A DNA stretch of 64,000 bases from Streptomyces sp. NBC_00459 (lineage in GTDB: Bacteria; Actinomycetota; Actinomycetes; Streptomycetales; Streptomycetaceae), in NCBI RefSeq assembly GCF_036013955.1, contig NZ_CP107903.1:4030001-4094000 (forward strand), in the 5' to 3' direction. How positions within the stretch are numbered: position 1 is the stretch's first letter; each line of letters starts with the position of its first letter. Positions 25,898-34,293 of this stretch are shown here, one piece after another. The notes beneath the pieces were generated by a model that was given only the letters and a program-made list of their open reading frames with translations, did not search any database and was not told the DNA's origin. The position numbers and the translations under genes were made by a program.

Positions 25898-27136
25898 CTA
25901 CCGCAACCCCGCCCCCAACCGCCGAAGCCCCTCCCCGATCTCCTCCGGGGTCTGAGTGACAAAGCACAACCGCATCGTCGCCCGCTCAGCCCCTCCCACC
26001 TCGCCCGCGTAGAAGGACGCCCCCGGCACGTACGCGACGCCCCGCTCCACCACCCCACGGAGCAGGGCGGTGGTGTCGTACGACGCCGGAAGGCGGGCCC
26101 AGAGGAACATGCCGCCCTCGGGACGGGTCCAGGTCGAGCCCTCCGGGAGCGCGTCCCCGATGCCGTCGAGCATGGCGGCGCGCCGCTCCCCGTAGACGCG
26201 GGCCACGCGCCGCACATGGGCGTCGAGGTCACGGTCGGCCAGGTACCGGGCGGCGGCGAGCTGGTTGACGGTCGGGGTGTGCAGGTCGGCGGCCTGCTTG
26301 GCGACAACGCACGCGCGCAGCAGCTCCGCCGGTGCCCGCAGCCAGCCCAGCCGCAGCCCCGGCGCCATGACCTTGGAGAAGGAGCCGAGCAGGACCGTAC
26401 GATCCTCCGCACCCGGGCAGGACGCGATCCACGGCACCCGATCGCCCTCGAAGCGCAGCTCGCCGTACGGATCGTCCTCGACGATCCACAGCCCGAGCCG
26501 CGCGGCGACCTCCGCCACGGCGGCCCGGCGCTCGCCCGGCATCGTCTGGCCGGTCGGGTTCCGGAAGTTGGGCACGGTGTAGAGCAGCTTGGGCCGGTGC
26601 CTGACGACCAGCTCCTCCAGCACTCCGGCGTCGACCCCGTCCTCGTCCTCGGGTACGGCGATCACCCGAGCGCCGGCCAGCCCGAACACCTGAAGTGCCG
26701 CGAGATAGCAGGGGCTTTCGACGAGGACGACATCCCCGGGGTCGAGCAGCGCGGTGGCGAGCAGCGACAGCGCCTGCTGGGAACCGGTGGTGACGAGCAG
26801 GTCGTCCGCGTCGGTGGGCAGGCCGCGTCGGGTGTGCCGGAGTGCGAGCGCCTCGCGCAGGGCCGGCTCACCCTCGGTCGTGGCGTACTGCAGGGCCCGC
26901 GCGGGCGTGTCCGCGAACACGTCGCGGAACGCGGCGGCCACACCCTCCGAGTCGAACAACTCCGGTGCGGGCAGCCCGCCCGCGAAGTTGATCACCTCGG
27001 GCCGCGCGATGACGGCCAGGATGTCCCGTACGGCCGACCCACCGACCGTCCGTGCCCGCGCGGCGAGGGCGGGCACGGAAGCGGCGGCGGAGTCGGAGGG
27101 GGAGGCGAGTGGCACTGATGCTGCGGGGGCGGTCAT
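25898..27136 (-). CDS. PLP-dependent aminotransferase (fold type I, 2-aminoadipate/aromatic type)
   Basis: 412 residues. Fold type I features: NFAGGLPAPELFD, YATTEGEPALREALA, TTGSQQALSLL, NFRNPTG, EDDPYGELR and the PLP lysine in GSFSKVMAPGLRLGW. The sequence matches the PLP aminotransferases related to LysN/ARO8 and to the catalytic domain of MocR, but with no winged-helix N-terminus. AGGAG precedes the ATG. The methyltransferase gene is co-directional, 100 bp away. The amino-acid substrate is not evident. Confidence 0.9.
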   Translation of the reverse strand: MTAPAASVPLASPSDSAAASVPALAARARTVGGSAVRDILAVIARPEVINFAGGLPAPELFDSEGVAAAFRDVFADTPARALQYATTEGEPALREALALRHTRRGLPTDADDLLVTTGSQQALSLLATALLDPGDVVLVESPCYLAALQVFGLAGARVIAVPEDEDGVDAGVLEELVVRHRPKLLYTVPNFRNPTGQTMPGERRAAVAEVAARLGLWIVEDDPYGELRFEGDRVPWIASCPGAEDRTVLLGSFSKVMAPGLRLGWLRAPAELLRACVVAKQAADLHTPTVNQLAAARYLADRDLDAHVRRVARVYGERRAAMLDGIGDALPEGSTWTRPEGGMFLWARLPASYDTTALLRGVVERGVAYVPGASFYAGEVGGAERATMRLCFVTQTPEEIGEGLRRLGAGLR

Positions 27137-27236
27137 GTGCGGCTCCTTCGGGCGGGCGATACGGCTCCTGCCCACACCCTAGGGAAGTGCGTGCCGCCTA
27201 CAACCGCTTTTCACGATGCGGACGCCCGCACCGCGT

Positions 27237-28139
27237 TCAGCCCTTGCGGCCACTCGCCCCGTACACGTTGATGTCCGCGTCCGTGACGTCGTTGATGTCG
27301 CGGTAGCGGACCTTCTCGATGTCGTCCAGGGAGTCGAAGTACGCGGCCTCGACCTGCTCCGGGACCGGCGCGCCGCCGTCCGGACGCCAGTGGTGGGCGG
27401 GCACGACACCCGGCTCGTCGAGGGTGAGCCCGTTCTCCTCGAAGAAGCGTTCCACCTCGGCCCTGGAGCGGAGCACGAAGGTGAACCCGCGCTCGGTGTA
27501 CGTCCGTTGGACCGCGCGGATGTTCTCGGGGTTCAGGTCCTCGGTGAGGTGGCTGAGGACGAGCCGGCTGCCGGACGGCAGCGCGTCGACCAGCTCGCGC
27601 ACGATGTCGTACGCCTCCGGCTCCGCCACGAAGTGCAGGACAGCCGCGAGGACGAGCGCGATCGGCTGGTCGAAGTCGAGGGTCTTGCGGGCGTGTTCGA
27701 GGATCTGGGCCGGGTCGGCCAGGTCGGCGTCGATGTAGTCGGTACGGCCCTCGGGCCCGCTGGTGAGCAGGGCGCGTGCGTGGGCGAGCACGATCGGGTC
27801 GTTGTCGACGTACACGACCCGGGTGTCCGGGGCGATGCGCTGGGCGATCTGGTGGACGTTGTCCTGCGTGGGCAGGCCGGTACCGATGTCGAGGAACTGC
27901 CGGATGCCCTCCTCCGCCGCCAGGGTGGTGACGGCGCGGCGCATGAAGTCCCGGTTGTGCCGGACGTCCAGGTAGCCGCGCGGATTGGCGGCGAGCGCCG
28001 CGGCGGCCGCGTTGCGGTCGGCCGGGTAGTTGTCCTTGCCGCCGAGGAAGACGTCGTAGACCCGGGCCGGGTGGGCCTTGGTGGTGTCGATCCTCCTTCT
28101 CAGCTCGGCGGGGTCCTGACTGAGAGCATCGCCGCTCAT
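27237..28139 (-). CDS. SAM-dependent methyltransferase (Methyltransf_19 / DUF574 family)
   Basis: 300 residues. The hallmarks are RVYDVFLGGKDNYPADR near the start, FLDIGTGLPTQDNVHQIA (motif I, SAM-binding) and VVYVDNDPIVLAHARALL. This family is very abundant in Streptomyces and rare elsewhere; its substrate is unknown. GGGAGAGG lies 5 nt before the ATG. A run of TCGA half-sites is in the upstream region. Confidence 0.92.
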   Translation of the reverse strand: MSGDALSQDPAELRRRIDTTKAHPARVYDVFLGGKDNYPADRNAAAAALAANPRGYLDVRHNRDFMRRAVTTLAAEEGIRQFLDIGTGLPTQDNVHQIAQRIAPDTRVVYVDNDPIVLAHARALLTSGPEGRTDYIDADLADPAQILEHARKTLDFDQPIALVLAAVLHFVAEPEAYDIVRELVDALPSGSRLVLSHLTEDLNPENIRAVQRTYTERGFTFVLRSRAEVERFFEENGLTLDEPGVVPAHHWRPDGGAPVPEQVEAAYFDSLDDIEKVRYRDINDVTDADINVYGASGRKG

Positions 28140-28220
28140 GTGGCCTCTCCCTGGGGAGCCTGATGTCCAAACCTCTTCAACTTCGACGGACAACAACCTA
28201 GCCGCCGACCGCAGTTGATA

Positions 28221-28239
28221 TTCGAAAATCGAAAATCGA
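28221..28239. promoter_or_regulatory. TCGA-spaced direct repeat
   Basis: TTCGAAAATCGAAAATCGA has three TCGA units spaced exactly 7 bp apart in an AT-rich pocket about 85 bp upstream of the methyltransferase start. It may be a regulator site or a promoter element. Confidence 0.35.
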
Positions 28240-28314
28240 CCGCCGGGCCGTCCCGGAGTCCGCTCGCGCCGTCCCGGACCGTTCCGGAACCGGACATCAT
28301 CCCCGCAGGTCAGC

Positions 28315-28336
28315 ACGCCGGTCCATGGACCGGCGT
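28315..28336. promoter_or_regulatory. 22-bp perfect palindrome
   Basis: ACGCCGGTCC/GGACCGGCGT arms abut around CATG without a spacer. A second 10-bp palindrome (GTTCCGGAAC) lies 33 bp to the left. It sits 105 bp before the small lipoprotein gene, as a possible operator. Confidence 0.4.
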
Positions 28337-28441
28337 CCCGGATTCACCACGAAACATGGTGCTGGGACGGATCACGGCACAAGCTGTTGCCAGCCGAACG
28401 GCACCGTCACCCCTCCCCTTCCCCTCCGAAAGGGCACGCCC

Positions 28442-28648
28442 ATGTCCGTACGCACCTCCCGTACGCGCCTGTTCGCCGCCACGGCGGTCGCGCTCGTCGC
28501 GCTCACCACACTCACGGCGTGCGAGGACGGCCAGGGCGTACGGGACGAGGGCCCGTCATCGGCATCGGCCAAAGCCCACCGGACGCAACCGGACCCTCAC
28601 CCCCAGCCCCGGACTCACAGCATGCGGGCAGCCTCGGTGGCCCAGTAG
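28442..28648 (+). CDS. Small putative lipoprotein overlapping hemB 3' end
   Basis: 68 residues. A basic n-region, a hydrophobic core (LFAATAVALVALTTL) and the lipobox LTAC (Cys about 27) are followed by an acidic to His/Pro-rich tail. GAAAGGG lies 7 nt before the ATG. Its last 34 bp are antisense to the hemB end, and the tail reads as low-complexity, so the gene may be truncated or its end recent. The function is unknown. Confidence 0.5.
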   Translation: MSVRTSRTRLFAATAVALVALTTLTACEDGQGVRDEGPSSASAKAHRTQPDPHPQPRTHSMRAASVAQ

Positions 28649-29604
28649 GTGAGGATGTTCTGCGCGCCGGCGCGCTTGATCCCGGTCAGGGTCTCCAGGA
28701 TGGCCCGCTCCCGGTCGACCCAGCCCTTCTCCGCCGCGGCCTCGATCATCGAGTACTCGCCGGAGATCTGATACGCGGCGACGGGCACGTCCACGGCGTC
28801 GGCGACCCGGGCGAGGATGTCGAGGTAGGGCCCGGCCGGCTTCACCATGACGATGTCGGCGCCCTCCTCCAGGTCGAGCGCCAGCTCCCGCAGCGACTCC
28901 CGGACATTGGCGGGGTCCTGCTGATACGTCTTCCGGTCCCCCTTCAGCGAGGAACCGACGGCTTCCCGGAAGGGCCCGTAGAAGGCGGACGAGTACTTGG
29001 CGGTGTAGGCGAGGATGGCGACGTCCTCGCGCCCGATCTGGTCGAGGGCATCCCGGACGACCCCGATCTGCCCGTCCATCATCCCGCTGGGGCCCACGAC
29101 ATGGGCCCCGGCGTCGGCCTGCACCTGGGCCATCTCGGCGTACCGCTCCAGGGTGGCGTCGTTGTCGACGCGCCCTTCCGCGTCCAGTACCCCGCAGTGC
29201 CCGTGATCGGTGGTCTCGTCGAGACAGAGGTCGGACATGACGAGCAGCTCGTCCCCCACCTCGGCCCGCACATCACGGATGGCGACCTGGAGAATCCCGT
29301 CCGGGTCGGTACCGGGGGTCCCGAGGGCGTCCTTCTTGCCCTCCTCGGGCACCCCGAAGAGCATGATCCCGGAGACCCCGGCCGCCACGGCGTCCACGGC
29401 TGCCTTCTTCAGGCTGTCCCGGGTGTGCTGGACGACCCCCGGCATGGCGGAGATCGGAACGGGCTCGCTCACGCCTTCCCGCACGAAGGCGGGGAGGATG
29501 AAGTCGGCGGGGTGCAGTCTCGTCTCGGCGACCATGCGCCGCATGACGGGCGAGGTACGCAGCCGCCGAGGACGCGCACCGGGAAAGGATCCGTACTTCG
29601 ACAT
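28615..29604 (-). CDS. hemB: Delta-aminolevulinic acid dehydratase (porphobilinogen synthase)
   Basis: 329 residues. It joins two 5-aminolevulinates to porphobilinogen. The Schiff-base lysine is K255 (VMVKPAGPY) and the second active-site lysine K203 (YTAKYSS). The metal-site loop reads DLCLDETTDHGHCG: first and third cysteines of the zinc type (C127, C137) are present but the middle is D129, as in Mg-type enzymes. The ATG lies 203 bp from the hemD stop, so it may have its own promoter even though it is co-directional with the rex-hem block. A family B repeat lies between. Confidence 0.96.
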   Translation of the reverse strand: MSKYGSFPGARPRRLRTSPVMRRMVAETRLHPADFILPAFVREGVSEPVPISAMPGVVQHTRDSLKKAAVDAVAAGVSGIMLFGVPEEGKKDALGTPGTDPDGILQVAIRDVRAEVGDELLVMSDLCLDETTDHGHCGVLDAEGRVDNDATLERYAEMAQVQADAGAHVVGPSGMMDGQIGVVRDALDQIGREDVAILAYTAKYSSAFYGPFREAVGSSLKGDRKTYQQDPANVRESLRELALDLEEGADIVMVKPAGPYLDILARVADAVDVPVAAYQISGEYSMIEAAAEKGWVDRERAILETLTGIKRAGAQNILTYWATEAARML

Positions 29605-29683
29605 ACCGACACGCTACGCCCGCCCCACCCCCACCTTTGCCGACGCGACGTCGGCAGGCACTCTTCAGCACCGGCCGCACTTC

Positions 29684-29752
29684 CGGCCCGTCCGGCGTTT
29701 GAGGACGAGCGCCTTCAGCGCGAAAGGGGGTTCGGGGGCGCAGCCCCCGAGG
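29684..29752 (+). repeat. Interspersed repeat family B, copy 2
   Basis: CCGGCCCGTCCGGCGTTTGAGGACGAGCGC ... is followed by GCGC-CTTCA-GCGC and then TCGGGGGC-GCA-GCCCCCGA (8-bp stem, 29732-29750). It lies between hemD and hemB, so it may end or attenuate hem transcription. Confidence 0.75.
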
Positions 29753-29807
29753 ATGGGACGGGTAGGGGCGGCGGGGGCGAGAACAACCCACCGCCACCCC
29801 ACCCCCA

Positions 29808-31514
29808 CTACGTCGTGCGCCGACGCCGAGCCCCGGGCCGCCGCTCACTCGGCCGGGTAACCGGATCCCCCGACTCCACAGCGGAAGCCCTCCGCCGCAG
29901 CCCGAAGTCCGCCAACGCCTCCGCCAACTTGTGCACGGACGGCTCCGGAGCCATGACATCGACCCGCAGCCCATGCTCCTCGGCGGTCTTCGCCGTGGCC
30001 GGCCCGATACACGCGATCACCGTCACGTTGTGAGGCTTGCCCGCGATCCCCACCAGGTTCCTCACGGTGGACGACGACGTGAAGAGAACGGCGTCGAAGC
30101 CGCCCCCCTTGATCGCCTCCCGGGTCTCCTGCGGCGGCGGCGAGGCCCGCACCGTCCGGTAGGCCGTGACGTCGTCGACCTCCCAGCCCAGCTCGATCAG
30201 CCCGGCGACCAACGTCTCCGTGGCGATGTCCGCCCGAGGCAGGAAAACGCGGTCGATCGGATCGAAGACCGGGTCGTAGGGAGGCCAGTCGTCCAGCAAG
30301 CCGGCAGCGGACTGCTCCCCGCTCGGCACCAGATCGGGCTTCACACCGAAGGCGACCAGCGCCTTGGCGGTCTGCTCGCCCACCGCGGCGACCTTGATCC
30401 CGGCGAAGGCACGGGCGTCGAGCCCGTACTCCTCGAACTTCTCCCGCACGGCCTTGACCGCGTTCACCGAAGTGAAGGCGATCCACTCATAACGGCCCGT
30501 GACCAGGCCCTTGACCGCCCGCTCCATCTGCTGCGGAGTCCGCGGCGGCTCGACGGCGATCGTCGGCACCTCGTGCGGCACTGCCCCGTAGGACCGCAGC
30601 TGGTCGGAGAGCGACGCCGACTGCTCCTTCGTACGCGGCACCAGCACCCGCCAACCGAACAGCGGCTTGTTCTCGAACCACGACAGCTGCTCGCGCTGAG
30701 CGGCGGCGAACCGCTCACCGACCACGGCTATCACGGGCCGGCCACCGTCGGGCGACGGCAGGACCTTGCCCTGCTTGAACGTCTGGGCGATGGTCCCCAG
30801 CGTGGCCGACCAGGTCCGCTGACGCGTCGTGGTCCCGGCGATCGTCACGGTCAGCGGAGTGTCCGGCTTGCGCCCGGCCGCGACCAGCTCGGCCGCCGCC
30901 GCGGCCACCGAGTCGAGCGTCGTCGAGACGACGACCGTCCCGTCGGAAGCCCCGACCTCGGTCCAGCAGCGGTCCGACGCCGTACGGGCGTCCACGAACC
31001 GGACGTCCGCGCCCTGCGCGTCCCGCAGCGGCACACCCGCGTACGCGGGCACGCCCACGGCAGCCGCGACACCCGGGACCACCTCGAACGGAACGCCGGC
31101 GCGAACGCACGCCAGCATCTCCTCGGCGGCGTACGCGTCGAGCCCGGGATCCCCGGACACCGCACGCACGACCCGCCTGCCGCCCCGTGCGGCCTCCATG
31201 ACAAGATGTGCGGCATCCCGCACAGCGGGTACACCAGCGGTTGTTGACGCGCCGTCAACAACCGTTAGTTGAGGCGTGCCTGTGCCTGGATACGTGCTGC
31301 CAATAGGCGTGTCCAATTCGGTGTTGAGCTCGGCAACGCCTTGTCTGGCGTGCGCGCGTACGACGTCGAGCACCTCGTGCTCGGCGACCAGTACGTCCGC
31401 GTTCGCCAGCGCCTCGACGGCGCGCAGAGTCAGTAGTCCCGGATCCCCGGGTCCGGCACCGAGAAAGGTGACGTGCCCATGGTCCGGACCGGCGGGAAGG
31501 TTGGTGGGGCTCAC
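29808..31514 (-). CDS. hemD: Bifunctional uroporphyrinogen-III C-methyltransferase / uroporphyrinogen-III synthase (CobA-HemD fusion)
   Basis: 568 residues. The N-terminal half (about 15-255) is a SAM-dependent tetrapyrrole methylase with LGAGPGDPGLLTLRA and VSGDPG, though the usual SUMT loop (GGDP) is diverged. The C-terminal half (about 280-545) is uroporphyrinogen-III synthase (VLVPRTKEQSASL, FTSVNAV, LPRADIATETL, FTSSSTVRNL). It cyclises hydroxymethylbilane and may also make precorrin-2. GTG overlaps the hemC stop by 4 bp. A Gly/Arg-rich tail ends it. Confidence 0.92.
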   Translation of the reverse strand: MSPTNLPAGPDHGHVTFLGAGPGDPGLLTLRAVEALANADVLVAEHEVLDVVRAHARQGVAELNTELDTPIGSTYPGTGTPQLTVVDGASTTAGVPAVRDAAHLVMEAARGGRRVVRAVSGDPGLDAYAAEEMLACVRAGVPFEVVPGVAAAVGVPAYAGVPLRDAQGADVRFVDARTASDRCWTEVGASDGTVVVSTTLDSVAAAAAELVAAGRKPDTPLTVTIAGTTTRQRTWSATLGTIAQTFKQGKVLPSPDGGRPVIAVVGERFAAAQREQLSWFENKPLFGWRVLVPRTKEQSASLSDQLRSYGAVPHEVPTIAVEPPRTPQQMERAVKGLVTGRYEWIAFTSVNAVKAVREKFEEYGLDARAFAGIKVAAVGEQTAKALVAFGVKPDLVPSGEQSAAGLLDDWPPYDPVFDPIDRVFLPRADIATETLVAGLIELGWEVDDVTAYRTVRASPPPQETREAIKGGGFDAVLFTSSSTVRNLVGIAGKPHNVTVIACIGPATAKTAEEHGLRVDVMAPEPSVHKLAEALADFGLRRRASAVESGDPVTRPSERRPGARRRRTT

Positions 31515-32491
31515 TGTGCTCGCTCCCCCATCAGACCGGCCGCGCCCTTGGCAAGCATCTCGGCTGCGAGTTCACGGCCGAGCGCCATTGCTTGGTCGTA
31601 CGTCTCGGGCACGGGACCGGTGGTGGACAGCTGCACCAGCGTCGAGCCGTCGGTCGTGCCGACGACGCCGCGCAGGCGCATCTCCTTGACAATCTGCCCG
31701 TCGGCCAGCAGGTCGGCCAGCGCGCCCACAGGGGCGCTGCAACCGGCCTCCAGGGCGGCGAGCAGTGACCGTTCGGCGGTCACGGCGGCCCGGGTGTCCG
31801 GGTCGTCGAGCTCGCCGAGTGCCGCGATCAGGTCAGAGTCGTGGGAGGTGTTCCCCGCTCTGCACTCGATCGCCAGGGCCCCTTGGCCAGGGGCAGGCAG
31901 AACCATGTCGACCGACAGGAAGTCGGTCACCTCGTCGGCGCGCCCGATGCGGTTGAGGCCGGCCGCGGCCAGCACCACCGCATCCAGCTCACCACTGCGC
32001 ACGAACCCGATCCGGGTGTCGACGTTCCCCCGGACCGGTACGACCTCGATGTCCAGGTCGTGGGCGCGTGCGTACGAGTTCAGCTGGGCCGTGCGCCGCG
32101 TCGAGCCCGTCCCGACCCGCGCGCCGCGCGGCAGGTCGGTGAACTTCAGCTCGTCGCGCGCCACCAGTACGTCACGCGGATCCTCGCGCTCGGGTACGGC
32201 GGCCAGCACCAGGTCGTCGGGCTGCGCGGTCGGCAGGTCCTTCAGCGAGTGCACCGCGAAGTCGACCTCCCCGCGCAGCAACGCATCCCGCAGGGCGGTC
32301 ACGAAGACGCCGGTGCCGCCGATCTGGGCGAGGTCCTCGCGGGACACGTCGCCGTACGTCGTGATCTCGACGAGCTCGACGGGACGCCCGGTCAGCCGGT
32401 GCACGGCGTCGGCGACCTGTCCGGACTGGGCCAGGGCGAGTTGACTTCGCCTGGTCCCAAGTCTCAGCGCCCCTTGTACTGGCTCACTCAT
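31511..32491 (-). CDS. hemC: Hydroxymethylbilane synthase (porphobilinogen deaminase)
   Basis: 326 residues. It polymerises four porphobilinogens. Signatures: LRLGTRRSQLAL, VHSLKDLP (K84, D85), RGNVDTR and the dipyrromethane-binding cysteine C251 (EAGCSAPVG). It overlaps hemA by 4 bp upstream (ATGA) and hemD by 4 bp downstream. Length is normal. Confidence 0.96.
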   Translation of the reverse strand: MSEPVQGALRLGTRRSQLALAQSGQVADAVHRLTGRPVELVEITTYGDVSREDLAQIGGTGVFVTALRDALLRGEVDFAVHSLKDLPTAQPDDLVLAAVPEREDPRDVLVARDELKFTDLPRGARVGTGSTRRTAQLNSYARAHDLDIEVVPVRGNVDTRIGFVRSGELDAVVLAAAGLNRIGRADEVTDFLSVDMVLPAPGQGALAIECRAGNTSHDSDLIAALGELDDPDTRAAVTAERSLLAALEAGCSAPVGALADLLADGQIVKEMRLRGVVGTTDGSTLVQLSTTGPVPETYDQAMALGRELAAEMLAKGAAGLMGERAQ

Positions 32492-34293
32492 GCTCGCCCT
32501 CGGCTCTCGGCGTGGTCGTCATCGTTGTCCGCCCGATCCGCCCAACGGGATACACCGTCGACCGTCTCCTGGTCGAGGTCGAACAGGGTGCGCAGCGCGT
32601 CCGCGTACCCGGCGCCGCCGGGCTCGGCCGCGAGCTGCTTGACCCGTACGGTCGGCGCGTGCAGCAGTTTGTCGACCACGCGCCGCACGGTCTGTGTGAT
32701 CTCGGCCCGGTGCTTCTCGTCGAGCCCGGGCAGCCGCCCGTCGAGCCGGGCGATCTCACCGGCGACGACATCGGCGGCCATGGCGCGCAGCGCGACGACG
32801 GTGGGGGTGATGTGCGCGGCCCGCAGGGCGGCCCCGAAGGCCGCGACCTCGTCGGCGACGATCCGCCGGACCTGGTCCACGTCGGCCGCCATCGGGACGT
32901 CCGCCGAGGCCTCGGCCAGCGACTCGATGTCCACCAGCCGCACCCCGGCCAGCCGGTGCGCGGCGGCGTCGACGTCCCGGGGCATCGCCAGGTCGAGCAG
33001 CGAGAGCACGGCCGGGGGCCGCGCCGCACCGGCCGGCGTCTCGGGGCGGCGCTGCTCGGGAATCCGCCCGAGGGTGGCGGCGGTCAGGGCGAGCGCGGCG
33101 ATCAGTTCACGGTCGTCGTCGGGCGTACGACGAGCGGGGTCCCGTCGGCCGACGGTGCCGTTGTCGACCCAGGCCGCGTGCTGTTCCAGCGTCGCCGCGT
33201 CCATCCCGGCGACGGCGGCCTCGCCCATCACCGAGAACCCGGCCGACTCCTGCACAGCCTGCCCGGCCTGCCCGTTCTGTACGGCGGACAGGTCCAGCGG
33301 ACAGCCGTCGTCGGTGCCGATGCTGGTGGGCGGCAGGACTCCGCGTACGTCGCCCGTCGCGGTCGTACGAGGGGCCGGTCCGGCCTCGTCCGCCGGTACC
33401 CGGCCCTCGACGGCCGCCGCGATGATCTCGGCGGTCAGGACCAGCCCGGTCGCGCCGGTACAGGAAACGGCTATATCGGCACGTGTCAGCTCGAACGGCA
33501 CCGATTCCATCGGAACCGCGCGGGCGGACACGGACGGCACGCCGCCCTCGTCACCGTCGGAGCCCTCGTACTGGCTGTTCTCGCTGTTCTCGTTGATGAT
33601 CTGCGCGAGCCGCTCGGCGCGGTCCGGGGTCCGGTTGGCGACGACGATCTCGGCGACCCCGAGGCGCGCGAGCGTGGCGGCGGCCAGCGAGGACATGGAC
33701 CCGGCACCGATCACCAGGGCTTTCCTGCCCGCGGCCCAGGCTTCCACGGAAGCCCCGGTTACCTTCCCCCCGGCCAGCTGCTGGAGCCCGAAGGTGACCA
33801 GGGACTGTCCGGCCCGGTCGATGCCGGTCTCCGAGTGAGCGCGCTTGCCGACCCGCAGGGCCTGCTGGAACAGGTCGTTCAGCAGCCGGCCGGCGGAGTG
33901 CAGATCCTGCGCGAGAGCGAGCGAGTCCTTGATCTGCCCGAGGACCTGCCCCTCGCCTACGACCATGGAGTCGAGCCCGCAGGCGACGGAGAACAGGTGG
34001 TGGACGGCCCGGTCCTCGTAGTGCACGTACAAATACGGGGTGAGCTCGTCCAGGCCGACCCCGCTGTGCTGGGCGAGCAGCGTGGACAGCTCGGCGACAC
34101 CCGCGTGGAACTTGTCCACGTCCGCGTACAGCTCGATGCGGTTGCAGGTGGCGAGCAGCGCGGCCTCGGCGGCCGGCTCGGCGGCGACGGTGTCCTGAAG
34201 CAACTTGATCTGCGCGTCCTGGGACAGCGCGGCGCGTTCGAGGACACTCACGGGAGCACTGCGGTGGCTCAGCCCGACGACGAGGAGACTCAT
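32488..34293 (-). CDS. hemA: Glutamyl-tRNA reductase
   Basis: 601 residues. It reduces Glu-tRNA-Glu to glutamate-1-semialdehyde, the first haem step. Catalytic C50 is in ATCNRIELY; NADPH binding is in VIGAGSMSSLAA (about 190-201); the C-terminal dimerisation domain ends in DNDDDHAESRGRA. The protein is about 160 residues longer than typical HemA (430-450): the extra part, about 235-395, is hydrophilic and Gly/Pro/Asp-rich, a feature of streptomycete HemA. Overlaps rex by 4 bp (ATGA). Confidence 0.95.
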   Translation of the reverse strand: MSLLVVGLSHRSAPVSVLERAALSQDAQIKLLQDTVAAEPAAEAALLATCNRIELYADVDKFHAGVAELSTLLAQHSGVGLDELTPYLYVHYEDRAVHHLFSVACGLDSMVVGEGQVLGQIKDSLALAQDLHSAGRLLNDLFQQALRVGKRAHSETGIDRAGQSLVTFGLQQLAGGKVTGASVEAWAAGRKALVIGAGSMSSLAAATLARLGVAEIVVANRTPDRAERLAQIINENSENSQYEGSDGDEGGVPSVSARAVPMESVPFELTRADIAVSCTGATGLVLTAEIIAAAVEGRVPADEAGPAPRTTATGDVRGVLPPTSIGTDDGCPLDLSAVQNGQAGQAVQESAGFSVMGEAAVAGMDAATLEQHAAWVDNGTVGRRDPARRTPDDDRELIAALALTAATLGRIPEQRRPETPAGAARPPAVLSLLDLAMPRDVDAAAHRLAGVRLVDIESLAEASADVPMAADVDQVRRIVADEVAAFGAALRAAHITPTVVALRAMAADVVAGEIARLDGRLPGLDEKHRAEITQTVRRVVDKLLHAPTVRVKQLAAEPGGAGYADALRTLFDLDQETVDGVSRWADRADNDDDHAESRGRA

